A stretch of DNA of 53,206 nucleotides from UMGS1851 sp900555605 (GCA_902472555.1 CABROF010000006.1:1-53206), one strand, 5' to 3'; positions 24,560 through 33,675 are shown, numbered from the stretch's first letter. Notes: generated from the letters alone by a model not told the origin. A program made the numbers and translations.

Positions 24560-25404
24560 TGAAAACAAGAATCATTTCCGGAATTTGCGTGGGATTGATC
24601 GGAGGAATTGTGATATGGTGCGGCGGCATGGTAATGGATATCACGATTCTGTTGATGGCAGCGATGTCTTTGTTTGAATTTTACAGGGCCTTTGAACAAA
24701 AGCAAGTGCATGCGATGTGGCCGGCCGGACTGCTGTTCATCCTTCTGCTTGGCGGATGTATTTTTTTTGGAGACAATACGCCGTTTACCATAACGGCAAC
24801 AATTCGGGGAACAGAACACAATCTGTTCCCGCCGCTGCTGCTTTTGATTTTTTTGCTGATTCTTGCACTGTTTGTAGTATGTCATAAGAAGTATACCGTG
24901 GGCGACGGCGCGATTACGCTGCTGGGCGGCATGTATATTGTTATATTGATCAGTTATTTCTCTCTTTTGCGCAATATGAAATCCGGACTATGGCTGTTTC
25001 TGCTTGCGCTGATCGGCGCGGTGGCGGCGGATACCTGTGCCTTTTTTACGGGCCGCGCGCTGGGTAGGAAAAAACTGATCCCTGAGGTGAGCCCGAACAA
25101 GACCATAGCGGGAAGCATCGGCGCATTTGTCGGGACCCCGGTGATCCTGGTGGTTTACGGAATCATTTTGCAGGCTGCCGGAGTTTACAGCGATTTGGCG
25201 CTGTGGCATTATGCGGTTATCGGTTTGCTGGCCGGCGGCGCCGCGCAGGTCGGAGATCTGACGGCTTCTGCCATCAAACGATACGCCGGAGTGAAAGATT
25301 TTGGAAAGATCATACCGGGCCACGGCGGCATTCTGGATCGGATTGACAGCTATTTGTATGTGATTCCGATTATTTATTATTATATTGTATTGCTTGGAAG
25401 GTAG
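24559..25404 (+). CDS. cdsA: Phosphatidate cytidylyltransferase (CDP-diacylglycerol synthase)
   Basis: 281 aa from GTG 24559, overlapping the last base of the uppS stop codon. Polytopic membrane enzyme, about 7-8 hydrophobic segments, making CDP-diacylglycerol, the precursor of all phospholipids. The CTP-transferase signature lies at about 236-265 (SAIKR..., KDFGKIIPGHGG, DRIDS) with the conserved Lys, Asp and Gly residues. It stands in the conserved uppS-cdsA-dxr order. Confidence 0.97.
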   Translation: MKTRIISGICVGLIGGIVIWCGGMVMDITILLMAAMSLFEFYRAFEQKQVHAMWPAGLLFILLLGGCIFFGDNTPFTITATIRGTEHNLFPPLLLLIFLLILALFVVCHKKYTVGDGAITLLGGMYIVILISYFSLLRNMKSGLWLFLLALIGAVAADTCAFFTGRALGRKKLIPEVSPNKTIAGSIGAFVGTPVILVVYGIILQAAGVYSDLALWHYAVIGLLAGGAAQVGDLTASAIKRYAGVKDFGKIIPGHGGILDRIDSYLYVIPIIYYYIVLLGR

Positions 25405-25419
25405 GCGCTTTTTGATATA

Positions 25420-26631
25420 ATGAAGAAAATCGGAATTTTGGGATCAACCGGTTCGATTGGGACACAGACTTTGGCGGTTATCCGGGAACTGAACAGCAGG
25501 GAAGCGTGCGGTTTGCGGCGTTTTCAGCCTGTCATGCTTACTGCGGGAAAAAACATCCGGCTTTTGGCGGAACAGGCCAGAGAATTCAATGTACGGGTGC
25601 TTGCCGTTGCCTCGGAGACAGATGCTGTACTTTTGTCAGAAATGCTGAAGGATCTGCAGCCGCTGATTTTGACCGGGGAAGAGGGACTGTGCCGTGCGGC
25701 TGCTGTACAGATGGACCTGCTTGTCACCGCAATCGTGGGCATGGCCGGGTTGAAGCCGACACTTGCGGCAATTGAACAGGGAACGGACATCGCACTGGCC
25801 AATAAAGAGACTTTGGTTGCGGCGGGCGCTTTGGTCATGCAGGCGGCGCATGAAAAAAATGTTCGCATTTTACCTGTAGACAGTGAGCATTCCGCGATCT
25901 TTCAATGTCTTCAGGGAAACCGCCGGGATGCGGTATCCGAACTTCTTCTCACTGCTTCCGGCGGCCCGTTCCGAGGCTGGAGCCGCGCACAGATGGCAGA
26001 GGTGACTGTTGAACAGGCGCTGACACATCCGACTTGGAAAATGGGCGGTAAGATTACGGTAGACAGCGCGACGCTGATGAATAAGGGACTTGAGATCATT
26101 GAGGCCATGCATTTGTTTTCCATGCCGGAAAACCAGATTTCCGTCGTTGTCCATCCGCAGAGCATTATTCATTCTATGGTAATGTACCGGGATGGAAGCG
26201 TCATTGGGCAAATGGGAAATCCGGATATGAAGGTTCCCATCCAGCTGGCGCTGACCTATCCGGAACGTGTTGCATCTCAGACGCCCCGCCTGAATTTCGC
26301 TGCAATTGAGCAGCTTACGTTTGAGGAACCGGATGAACAGGCCTTTCCCTGCCTGAAAATTGCCCGGGAGGCCGCCCGGATAGGCGGCAGTATGACCGCA
26401 GTGATGAACGGCGCCAATGAGGCCGCTGTGAATTGTTTTATGAATCAACAGATAAAATTCATAGAGATTCCATATATTATAGAAAGTGTCATGGCGCGTC
26501 ATACGCCGATTGCCGTGCCGGCGCTCAGTGATATCATACGATATGACCTGTGGGCCAGGGAAGAGGTGCTGCGGCATGTTTCCGCAGGCCGCAGCGAAAA
26601 AGTCTCTCCCGCTAAGCAGATAGCCCGATAA
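25420..26631 (+). CDS. dxr: 1-deoxy-D-xylulose 5-phosphate reductoisomerase
   Basis: 403 aa. NADPH-dependent enzyme of the MEP isoprenoid pathway, giving 2-C-methyl-D-erythritol 4-phosphate. Motifs: ILGSTGSIGTQT (5-16, NADPH loop), LANKETLVAAG, PVDSEHSAIFQCLQG (metal and substrate site), TASGGPFRG, HPTWKMGGKITVDSATLMNKGLE region, and the C-terminal MNGANEAAV. It follows cdsA by 15 bases. Together with ispG it shows that the organism uses the MEP rather than the mevalonate route. Confidence 0.98.
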   Translation: MKKIGILGSTGSIGTQTLAVIRELNSREACGLRRFQPVMLTAGKNIRLLAEQAREFNVRVLAVASETDAVLLSEMLKDLQPLILTGEEGLCRAAAVQMDLLVTAIVGMAGLKPTLAAIEQGTDIALANKETLVAAGALVMQAAHEKNVRILPVDSEHSAIFQCLQGNRRDAVSELLLTASGGPFRGWSRAQMAEVTVEQALTHPTWKMGGKITVDSATLMNKGLEIIEAMHLFSMPENQISVVVHPQSIIHSMVMYRDGSVIGQMGNPDMKVPIQLALTYPERVASQTPRLNFAAIEQLTFEEPDEQAFPCLKIAREAARIGGSMTAVMNGANEAAVNCFMNQQIKFIEIPYIIESVMARHTPIAVPALSDIIRYDLWAREEVLRHVSAGRSEKVSPAKQIAR

Positions 26632-26652
26632 CGGTCGGATTTGGAGGTTTTT

Positions 26653-28011
26653 ATGGGGGTTGTCGGAAGTATATTAACCATGCTGCTTATGCTGAGCATA
26701 TTGACGATTGTTCACGAATGGGGGCATTTTATTGCTGCCCGCATATTCAAGGTCAATGTTCAGGAATTTTCCATTTTTATGGGACCTAAGATTTTTTCTA
26801 AGGTGAGCAAGAAGACCGGTACAAAATTTTCGCTTCGCTGGATTCCCATCGGCGGATACTGCGCAATGGAAGGGGAGGAGACCTCTGAAGATTCCCCGAC
26901 CTCCTATAACAGCAAGCCTTGGTACATGCGGCTTGTCATTCTATTTGCCGGCGCATTTATGAATATTCTGCTGGCGCTGCTGATCGCCACGGTGATGCTC
27001 GCCTATACGGGATATGAATCTACCCGCGTAAGTCTGGTGAGCGACGATCTGCCTTATGCGCTGACGTCTCTTGAAGAAGGGGATCAGGTGGTTTCTTTTA
27101 ACGGGCGGGGGCTGACGACACCGACGGATTATTATTTATTTCAGTATGCGGACGGCAATCGGGATACAAACGAGTTTGTCGTGAAAAAGAAAAACGGCGA
27201 TAAAGTCATATACCGTTTTGTCCGGACGGTTACCGTTACGGAAGCGGAGGAGGAGGGCGGGGCAAGCTCCTTTACTGCGCACACCGAGGTATTTGAAAAC
27301 GGCGTGTCGGCGGGAACCTATGAAAGCGAACGCACCGCGGATCAGTCTCTGAAAATACTGCTGCGATTTGCAGAAGACGGCAAGAGCAGCGGCAGAATGC
27401 TTGTCTCCCGCAAAATTGAATATGTAAAGACAGGCGAACACTATCAGAAAACAATTACCGAAACATTTGCGGACGGAAGCAGCGAAACCCGTCAGGATAC
27501 GGAAACGGCACAGGAGATCATTGACAGTGCTTTCGGGGCGCACAGTCCTTATCAGTTCGGGTTCAATTATTCTTATAATGTAAAGGGAAATATTTTTGAA
27601 TATATTGGGCATGGATTCCTGAGTCTTATTTCCATGGTGAAATCCGTTCTTTATTCTCTCGGCTGGCTGATCACGGGAAAAGTCGGACTTGATGCGGTTG
27701 CCGGTCCCATCGGACTGACTACGCTGGTAGGGGAGGTTGTGACCGCAAATGCCGCTTTTATCAATAAATTGCTGACCTTGTGCAATATGGCGGCGCTGAT
27801 CAGCGTGAATTTAGGGGTATTCAATCTGCTTCCGTTCCCGGGGCTGGACGGAGGCAAGTTCCTGCTGACTTTGATTGAGGGCATTACAAAAAAACGCATA
27901 CCGCCTGAAAAAGAAGCGGTTATTTCTCTGATCGGTCTGGCACTGCTGATCGGCTTGGCGATTTTTGTAGCGGGCAGTGATATTTTGAAAATCATACGGG
28001 GCACATCATGA
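26653..28011 (+). CDS. rseP: Site-2 intramembrane metalloprotease, RseP/RasP family
   Basis: 452 aa from ATG 26653 (GGAGG 5 bases upstream). Membrane zinc protease that cuts anti-sigma factors or leftover signal peptides within the bilayer. The active site HEWGH is at residues 21-25 in the first membrane helix and the third ligand lies in PFPGLDGGKFL near residue 400. A PDZ-like domain follows the second helix (about 115-160). Between about 170 and 290 there is a charged, Thr/Glu-rich stretch (ETFADGSSETRQDTETAQEI) that looks like an insertion compared with short clostridial homologues. It ends overlapping the ispG start by 4 bases. Confidence 0.95.
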   Translation: MGVVGSILTMLLMLSILTIVHEWGHFIAARIFKVNVQEFSIFMGPKIFSKVSKKTGTKFSLRWIPIGGYCAMEGEETSEDSPTSYNSKPWYMRLVILFAGAFMNILLALLIATVMLAYTGYESTRVSLVSDDLPYALTSLEEGDQVVSFNGRGLTTPTDYYLFQYADGNRDTNEFVVKKKNGDKVIYRFVRTVTVTEAEEEGGASSFTAHTEVFENGVSAGTYESERTADQSLKILLRFAEDGKSSGRMLVSRKIEYVKTGEHYQKTITETFADGSSETRQDTETAQEIIDSAFGAHSPYQFGFNYSYNVKGNIFEYIGHGFLSLISMVKSVLYSLGWLITGKVGLDAVAGPIGLTTLVGEVVTANAAFINKLLTLCNMAALISVNLGVFNLLPFPGLDGGKFLLTLIEGITKKRIPPEKEAVISLIGLALLIGLAIFVAGSDILKIIRGTS

Positions 28012-29096
28012 TGACGGATCGGACACATACAAGGCGGGTTATGGTAGGCGGCATCGCAATCGGCGGCGGCGCACCGATTACGGTGCAATCTATGACAACT
28101 ACGGATACACATGATGTTTCGGCCACGGCGGCGCAGATTGAACGTCTGCGGACAGCAGGCTGTAAGATTGTCCGTGTGGCGGTTCCGGATCTTGAAGCCG
28201 CGGAGGCGGTGGGCCGGATCAAGCAGCAGATCGGCGATATGCCGCTTGTTGCGGATATTCATTTTGACTATCGGATCGCGCTGCGCTGTATTGCCCAAGG
28301 GGCCGATAAAATTCGGCTCAATCCCGGAAATATCGGGGGACCTGACCGGGTCAGGCAAGTTGCAGAATCGGCAAAAGCCCATGGAATTCCGATCCGCATC
28401 GGAATTAACGGCGGTTCTCTGGAAAAGGATATTCTGGCCCGTTACGGCGGAAAACCATGCCCGGAAGCAATGACGGAAAGTGCAATGGGGCAGATTCACT
28501 TATTGGAATCCTGCGGATTTGAGGATATCGTCATATCACTGAAAGCTTCCAGTGTGCCGATGATGATTGCGGCATATTGCAAAATGGCTGAGCTATGCCC
28601 GTATCCGCTGCATGTGGGTGTTACGGAAGCCGGCACCTCATGGGCAGGTACCATTAAATCGGCCGCAGGAATCGGCGCCGTTTTAGCACAGGGAATCGGA
28701 GATACCATTCGTGTTTCCCTGACCGGAGACCCGGCAGAGGAGGTAAAAGTAGGAAGAAACCTGCTGCAGGCCATGGAACTCGGGGGGGATCATTTGGTGA
28801 CATTTATTTCATGCCCTACCTGCGGCCGCTGCAGAATCAACTTAATTGATATTGCCGGCCGCGTGGAAGAAGGACTTATGCGCATGGCGGATGCAGGTCA
28901 ACTGAAAAATCCGATTACAGCCGCAGTGATGGGGTGCGCGGTGAATGGACCGGGAGAAGCGGCGCAGGCGGATATCGGGATTGCGGGCGGAGACGGCTGT
29001 GCGCTTCTGTTCGCAAAAGGAAAGATTGTAAAAAAGCTGATTGCGGAGGATATCGTCCCTTCCTTCCTGCAGTCCGTGACGGAACTGACACAATGA
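28008..29096 (+). CDS. ispG: 4-hydroxy-3-methylbut-2-en-1-yl diphosphate synthase
   Basis: 362 aa, the usual bacterial length. A [4Fe-4S] enzyme that reduces MEcPP to HMBPP in the MEP pathway. Motifs: the N-terminal TIM barrel with PITVQSMTTTDT, VADIHFDYRIAL and IRLNPGNIG, and the C-terminal cluster-binding region SCPTCGRC (about 268-275; two of the three Cys ligands) with the third in MGCAVNGPGEA (near 307), where the Asn/Glu segment is conserved. The start ATGATG at 28008 overlaps the rseP stop (ATGA), so the two are translationally coupled. Confidence 0.98.
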   Translation: MMTDRTHTRRVMVGGIAIGGGAPITVQSMTTTDTHDVSATAAQIERLRTAGCKIVRVAVPDLEAAEAVGRIKQQIGDMPLVADIHFDYRIALRCIAQGADKIRLNPGNIGGPDRVRQVAESAKAHGIPIRIGINGGSLEKDILARYGGKPCPEAMTESAMGQIHLLESCGFEDIVISLKASSVPMMIAAYCKMAELCPYPLHVGVTEAGTSWAGTIKSAAGIGAVLAQGIGDTIRVSLTGDPAEEVKVGRNLLQAMELGGDHLVTFISCPTCGRCRINLIDIAGRVEEGLMRMADAGQLKNPITAAVMGCAVNGPGEAAQADIGIAGGDGCALLFAKGKIVKKLIAEDIVPSFLQSVTELTQ

Positions 29097-29836
29097 AAAC
29101 GAAAAGCCGGCGCCTTGAGACGATTGCAAAGCTTGCAATGCCCTGCACATGCGGAGGCGATATCGGTACAGACCATAGCTGGCTGCCGATCATTCTGATA
29201 CAGAAAGGCAAATGGAAGCGCGCGGTAGCTTCGGATCTCCGCCGGGGCCCTTTACTGGCGGCGGAAAAAAATATTGCTGAAAACGGATTGTCAGAACAGA
29301 TTGAAATGCGCTTAGGTCCGGGCCTTAAGCCGTATCGTCCGGGGGAATGTGATAATTTTGTGATTGCCGGGATGGGAGGACCTGAGATCTGCGCGATTAT
29401 AGAAGAATCGATAGAGGTTGCTTCTTCTGCAAAGGAACTCGTTTTACAGCCCAATACTGCTGAATATGAGGTACGCCGTTATCTGGACGGCCGGGGCTTT
29501 GAAATTACAGAGGAAAGGGTGGCTGTGGAACAGCGCCATGTGTACTTAATTATACGCGGCAGCTTTCATCAAAAGCGGCTTGCCGCTTCGCTGCGTGCGC
29601 CGCAGCGCGCATATACGATGGAAGAACGCATCGCGTTTCATACCGGATCGATTCTTTATAAGCGCGATGATCAGGAGACGGTATGCTATTATCAAAATCT
29701 GCGCAGAAAAACGGAACGGATTTTAAAAGGCATGTCTTGTTCACCGCTGCTGGATCCCGCCGATGCACAGCGGCAGGCGGAATATCAGGCTTTGTATCGA
29801 TGGCTTGAACACAATGCAGAATGGAGTACAAAATGA
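29093..29836 (+). CDS. trmK: tRNA (adenine(22)-N1)-methyltransferase
   Basis: 247 aa from ATG 29093, which overlaps the ispG stop (ATGA). Methylates N1 of A22 in the D-loop of some tRNAs; the family is mostly confined to Gram-positives and Mycoplasma. Motifs: GGDIGTDHSWLPI (21-33, SAM loop of the COG2384 type), SDLRRGPLLAAEKNI, NFVIAGMGGPEI (about 86-97), LQPNTAEYEVRRYL. The C-terminus carries a helical extension. It overlaps the following nif3-like gene, again by ATGA, as is common for the trmK-nif3 pair. Confidence 0.93.
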   Translation: MKTKSRRLETIAKLAMPCTCGGDIGTDHSWLPIILIQKGKWKRAVASDLRRGPLLAAEKNIAENGLSEQIEMRLGPGLKPYRPGECDNFVIAGMGGPEICAIIEESIEVASSAKELVLQPNTAEYEVRRYLDGRGFEITEERVAVEQRHVYLIIRGSFHQKRLAASLRAPQRAYTMEERIAFHTGSILYKRDDQETVCYYQNLRRKTERILKGMSCSPLLDPADAQRQAEYQALYRWLEHNAEWSTK

Positions 29837-30615
29837 AAGTATCAGAGATCATACAAATTATCGAACAGAAGATTGCGCCGCCGGAACTGGCTTTGCATAC
29901 GGATTCAATTGGTCTCATGACAGGTTCTCCGGAGGCGGAGGTCAGCAGTGTATTTGTCTGTCTGGATCTGACGGAACAGCTTTTATCGGAAGCCGCAGCT
30001 TTAGGCTGCGCGTTGATCATAACCCATCATCCGCTGATGTTTACCCCGGCGGCACGGCTGACAGAATGTGATGTCCGCGGTCGGCTGCTGTGCAGCGCTG
30101 TCAGAAAACAGATGAATGTCTATTCCGCGCATACGAATCTGGACTTTGCCGTACATGGCGTGAATGACAGCTTAGCGGAAAAGCTCGGTCTGCAGTCAAT
30201 CCGAAAGGACCGTTCGCAAGAACACAGCTTCGGTTTGCTGCCGGCATCTTTGCCATATGAAGATTTTATCGTATACACAGCCGAGAAGCTGGAGACAAAA
30301 GGAATCCGGTTTGTTTTGCCGAATGCCTGCGGCGCTTTGCTTGTCCGGCGTGTCGGCGTCAGCTGCGGTGCATACGATCACGAGACGGATTGGATCTATG
30401 AAAACCACGTCGATGCATTGGTAACAGGCGAGGTTAAGCACAGTGATGCAGTTTCTCTTTCCATGGAGCGTTTTTTGACTGTTGCCGGCGGACATTATGC
30501 AACAGAGATCTGGGGGGTTGAAAAATTGGCAGCCCGGCTTGATTCGTATCTGAAAGCGCATCAGATTCCCGTGCTGCGGTCTGCGCTGGAGCATGATCCG
30601 CTGTGCCCGTTATAA
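29833..30615 (+). CDS. Nif3-like dinuclear metal-centre protein (YqfO/YbgI family)
   Basis: 260 aa from ATG 29833, overlapping trmK by 4 bases. Motifs: FVCLDLTEQLLSEA, CALIITHHPLMFTP (metal-binding His pair, about 60-73), VYSAHTNLDFAVHGVND, VTGEVKHSDAV and AGGHYATEIWGVE, together forming the dinuclear metal site. It lacks the central extra domain of the longer B. subtilis YqfO. Proposed activities include GTP cyclohydrolase-I-type hydrolysis, but no firm role is established. Last gene of the long housekeeping run. Confidence 0.93.
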   Translation: MKVSEIIQIIEQKIAPPELALHTDSIGLMTGSPEAEVSSVFVCLDLTEQLLSEAAALGCALIITHHPLMFTPAARLTECDVRGRLLCSAVRKQMNVYSAHTNLDFAVHGVNDSLAEKLGLQSIRKDRSQEHSFGLLPASLPYEDFIVYTAEKLETKGIRFVLPNACGALLVRRVGVSCGAYDHETDWIYENHVDALVTGEVKHSDAVSLSMERFLTVAGGHYATEIWGVEKLAARLDSYLKAHQIPVLRSALEHDPLCPL

Positions 30616-30634
30616 ATTTTTCTGCCTGATACAT

Positions 30635-30695
30635 TTCGACCTTTTTCGACTGCGGGACACGTTAAGATGGTAACACTTCCTGACGAAATTCGACG
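30635..30695. promoter_or_regulatory. Cluster of Spo0A-box-like sites upstream of spoIIE
   Basis: Two tandem boxes TTCGACC (30635-30641) and TTCGACT (30645-30651) lie exactly 10 bp apart, the spacing of tandem boxes in the abrB promoter. A -10-like TAAGAT (30663-30668) follows the second box by 11 bases without a good -35, as in Spo0A-activated sigma-A promoters. A second pair, TGACGAA (30681-30687) and TTCGACG (30689-30695), lies further down; bases 30681-30700 match 11211-11230 in 19 of 20 positions. B. subtilis spoIIE is a known direct Spo0A target. Confidence 0.75.
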
Positions 30696-30722
30696 GGAAA
30701 AAGCTACAGGGCGGTGTTACGA

Positions 30723-33242
30723 ATGAGAAAAAGCTATCAGCAGCTTCAATTGGAAGAAAACAGGAAAAAGTGGTTTCAGGTACTGCGGGAGAATCTGCAT
30801 TTTGACAAAAAGACGATGGTTCTGCTGTGCGTTCTTTTTTTTATTTCGCGGGCATGGCTGGCCGGAGGTATGGTACCGTTTGGAATCGCCGCTTTTGCGG
30901 CTGCTGTTTTGGCGCCGGAGTGCAAACTGCGGCCGCTTCCTTCTGCACTTTATGCATTGGTCGTTTTTTTAGGTACACTCAGTATCGGACAAGCTTGGCA
31001 GGCTTTGATTATTTTCTGCTCAATGGCACTATTCTACAGCTTTCTTCAGTTATCTAATTTTATTGCAAAAATGGGAGAAGAGGAATCAAATAAAAAAGGA
31101 ATGCCCATGGCGGTGAAGGCGGGGCTGCTTCTGGTATTGAGTAATTTTGTTCCGTCTGTGGTTATTTTGAGCGCAACCGGCGGTGTTGTATCGGACTTGT
31201 TTATTCTTATGCTGCAAATGCTGATTGTTTTTGCGGCGTTTTATATTATGCGCACGGTGACACTGGCATTCTGGGATGATGTTTCTGCGCGCATGATGAC
31301 CAATGAACAGCTGGCCTGCATTGCGGTGGTGGCGGTCATTTTACTAATGGGACTTCCGGATCTGATTATTTTCGATATTTCGGTACGCCGTCTGCTGGGA
31401 ATCACATTGATTATGCTGTTCAGCTACCGGGGGGGATTGGGAACCGGCGCTGCGGCCGGGGTGGTGGTAGGCCTGCTGCTTACCACGTCCTCCGGGATTA
31501 TCGCATTGTATGCTTTCTGCGGATTTCTGGCCGGATTGTTTAATAAATACAAAAAGGTCGGCGTGATCATGGGATTTGTACTGGGAAATCTGATTCTGTC
31601 CGCAGTGCTGACGGCAACGCGGGATATTATCCTGAGCATGTATGAAATTGGATTTTCCGTAATTATTTTTATGCTGATCCCGGAGAAAGTCTCCGGACTG
31701 ATCAAGCTTCCCGGATCCGGGCGGATAAAGGGAAAAGAAGCGTCGGCGCCGGCTGAAAGAAATGCGGAATCTTCGGCAGCTGATGCGCAGGCAGCAGCCG
31801 AGACGCAGCTGAAAACGCGTACAGTCAGGATGAAACGGAACTATGCAGAGCGTCTGCGGGATGTAACGGTTGAAAAAATTACGCATTGCTCGGATATCTT
31901 CGATGCATTATCCGCCACTATGCAGGAGCTATCTGTCATGCGCGACCATGAATGTCAAAGCGAACATGAGCGGCTGCTGCGGCGCGTATATGACCGGGTC
32001 TGTGAGAATTGTATTTCCAATGAAAAATGCTGGGAGTGCAGAAGCATGTGCCGGGCGATTGCTGACACTGCCTCGTTGATTGAAAAAAAAGGCGATCTGG
32101 CGGCAAGTGATATTCCGTCTCCGCTGTTTGAACAATGCGTTAATATCAGGAATATCATCAGTGAGATGAAAATCGGCTGTGAAATATACCGCGTTGAACG
32201 GCTCTGGCGGCAGCGCGTTGCCGCCAATAAGGTCATGGTGGGGACGCAGCTGGAAGGAATCGGCGATATTTTGGGAAAGGTCGCAGAGAATGTCACGGTC
32301 AGCACCTCTTTTTTGCCGGCTTTGGAAAAGCAGCTGGCGGCTGAGCTTGAACGTTATGAGCTGCGGACGGGAGACATTACTGTTATCCGGAACAGGCACG
32401 GCCGTTTTGAAGTCAATATGCAGGTAAAATACTGCGGCGGCAGGCGAAACTGCGCTTCGGAGTATTTACCTGTGGTTGAAAAGGTCTTGAAACGCAAAAT
32501 GATGATTACGCCGGAATGCCGTCATGAGGAGGGACAGCTTTGGTGCCATGTGTTATTTGAAGAAGCGGAGCTTTATCAGCTTACGGTGGCAGTATCGGAA
32601 GCGCCGGCAGCTGGCAACATTGTAAACGGAGATACACAGTCTTTTTATCAGTTAGGGCAGGGACGCTATTCCATGACCTTGAGCGACGGTATGGGCAGCG
32701 GAGAGGCGGCTGCCAAGCAAAGCGGTGCGGTAGTCCGTTTGCTGGAATTATTTTTAGAAAGCGGATTAGGTAAGATTGCGGCTGTTTCCATGGTTGGTAC
32801 GCTGCTGGAAACCGATGCAGAGGAGGTTTTATCTGCTACAGTGGATATGGCGGTATTTGACCTGTACGAGGGAACGGCCTCCCTTTTAAAGCTCGGCGCA
32901 ATGCCGGCGGTTTTGAAACGCGGCGGAAAGCTGGAAACCATTGCAGCCAGCAATCCGCCCATGGGGTTAGGCAGTGCCTCAAAGGACTGCAAGCCTGTGG
33001 AACGTAAATTGGAGGACGGCGATTTTCTAATTTTTTATACGGACGGGATTCTGGAAGCATATAAAAATAATGATTTTCGGGAGATGGATTTTTACCATCT
33101 GCTGGAGGGGATTCAGACCAATAACCCTCAGATTTTGGCGGACCGGATTTTACAGCGCTCCCTTCAGCTGTGCGGGGAGGAACCGCCGGACGATATGACC
33201 GTAGTGGCCGTAAAGGTCCGGACAACGGATAAAAACAGGTAA
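30723..33242 (+). CDS. spoIIE: Stage II sporulation protein E, membrane PP2C-type phosphatase
   Basis: 839 aa from ATG 30723 (GTG 30714 is the only earlier in-frame start of note). It dephosphorylates the anti-anti-sigma factor SpoIIAA to switch on sigma-F in the forespore and also works at the asymmetric septum. About ten hydrophobic segments fill residues 25-330, then a cytoplasmic regulatory region (with CENCISNEKCWEC near 430) and a C-terminal PP2C domain: SDGMGSGEAA with metal Asp655, LKLGAMPAVL, FYTDGILEA (Asp774) and PPDDMTVV (about 822-829). In many Firmicutes spoIIE is followed by tilS-hpt-ftsH; here it is not, and ftsH lies 15.6 kb away. Good evidence that the organism can sporulate. 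Confidence 0.95.
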   Translation: MRKSYQQLQLEENRKKWFQVLRENLHFDKKTMVLLCVLFFISRAWLAGGMVPFGIAAFAAAVLAPECKLRPLPSALYALVVFLGTLSIGQAWQALIIFCSMALFYSFLQLSNFIAKMGEEESNKKGMPMAVKAGLLLVLSNFVPSVVILSATGGVVSDLFILMLQMLIVFAAFYIMRTVTLAFWDDVSARMMTNEQLACIAVVAVILLMGLPDLIIFDISVRRLLGITLIMLFSYRGGLGTGAAAGVVVGLLLTTSSGIIALYAFCGFLAGLFNKYKKVGVIMGFVLGNLILSAVLTATRDIILSMYEIGFSVIIFMLIPEKVSGLIKLPGSGRIKGKEASAPAERNAESSAADAQAAAETQLKTRTVRMKRNYAERLRDVTVEKITHCSDIFDALSATMQELSVMRDHECQSEHERLLRRVYDRVCENCISNEKCWECRSMCRAIADTASLIEKKGDLAASDIPSPLFEQCVNIRNIISEMKIGCEIYRVERLWRQRVAANKVMVGTQLEGIGDILGKVAENVTVSTSFLPALEKQLAAELERYELRTGDITVIRNRHGRFEVNMQVKYCGGRRNCASEYLPVVEKVLKRKMMITPECRHEEGQLWCHVLFEEAELYQLTVAVSEAPAAGNIVNGDTQSFYQLGQGRYSMTLSDGMGSGEAAAKQSGAVVRLLELFLESGLGKIAAVSMVGTLLETDAEEVLSATVDMAVFDLYEGTASLLKLGAMPAVLKRGGKLETIAASNPPMGLGSASKDCKPVERKLEDGDFLIFYTDGILEAYKNNDFREMDFYHLLEGIQTNNPQILADRILQRSLQLCGEEPPDDMTVVAVKVRTTDKNR

Positions 33243-33260
33243 TCCGCGGCCTCCGAGAGG

Positions 33261-33278
33261 CTGATTTTCGGAAATCAG
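33261..33278 (+). other. Hairpin downstream of spoIIE
   Basis: CTGATTT / AAATCAG with loop TCGG, a stable UUCG-like tetraloop stem 18 bases after the spoIIE stop. It is not followed by a T-run, so intrinsic termination is doubtful; it may protect the 3' end. Confidence 0.4.
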
Positions 33279-33367
33279 AGAGAACGTGTGTAAAATCAGA
33301 ATTTTGCAGAAAAAGAAAATGATACGTTATCTTTTCAGCGGCGGCCTCGGCGTTCTGGAAAAAATGC

Positions 33368-33396
33368 TTGCTTTATTTCCGATGATGCGATATACT
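33368..33396 (+). promoter_or_regulatory. Promoter of tRNA-Arg
   Basis: -35 TTGCTT (33368-33373), 17-base spacer, -10 TATACT (33391-33396). Transcription would start about 15 bases before the mature tRNA 5' end. Confidence 0.65.
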
Positions 33397-33418
33397 ATCC
33401 GAGTGCCCAAAATGCTGC

Positions 33419-33493
33419 GTCCCGGTAGTCTAATGGATACGATGACAGACTCCGACTCTGTTGGTGTGGGTTCGATTCCCGCCCGGGATACCA
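33419..33493 (+). tRNA. tRNA-Arg (anticodon CCG)
   Basis: Folded by hand. Acceptor GTCCCGG (33419-33425) / CCGGGAT (33483-33489) with one G-U; D arm with GG in the loop; anticodon stem ACAGA / TCTGT enclosing loop CTCCGAC with anticodon CCG (33452-33454), reading CGG; variable loop TTGGT; T arm GTGGG-TTCGATT-CCCGC; discriminator A and encoded CCA (33491-33493). It has its own promoter and terminator. Confidence 0.95.
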
Positions 33494-33501
33494 TGTGAAA
33501 T

Positions 33502-33552
33502 ACCTATTGTCAATGAAACTCCTTGGAGTTATGACAATAGGTGTTTTATTAT
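33502..33552 (+). terminator. Terminator after tRNA-Arg
   Basis: Perfect 11-bp stem ACCTATTGTCA (33502-33512) / TGACAATAGGT (33532-33542) with an inner AACTCC/GGAGTT stem, followed by GTTTTATTATTTT. Confidence 0.9.
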
Positions 33553-33601
33553 TTTGAAGTGCTGCAAATTTAGTTGACAATTTATTTCCAAGGATTTGAG
33601 G

Positions 33602-33625
33602 TATTCTCAAAGAGAATAGGAGGTG
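33602..33625 (+). promoter_or_regulatory. Inverted repeat and perfect ribosome binding site without a normal start codon
   Basis: TATTCTC-AAA-GAGAATA (33602-33618) is a perfect inverted repeat that runs straight into AGGAGGTG (33618-33625), the full anti-Shine-Dalgarno match. No ATG, GTG or TTG lies 4-12 bases after it; the frame from ATT 33633 stays open for 24 codons to a TAG. A decayed gene start seems the simplest reading. Confidence 0.4.
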
Positions 33626-33675
33626 TAAATTTATTACAGCCGGCCCTTTACCGCATTTTTCAGTGAAATTAAAAA

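Noticed and set aside
25870..26577. 235-codon open frame on the minus strand
   Set aside because: Antisense to dxr.
27651..28499. 282-codon open frame on the minus strand
   Set aside because: Antisense to the rseP end and ispG start; both are certain.
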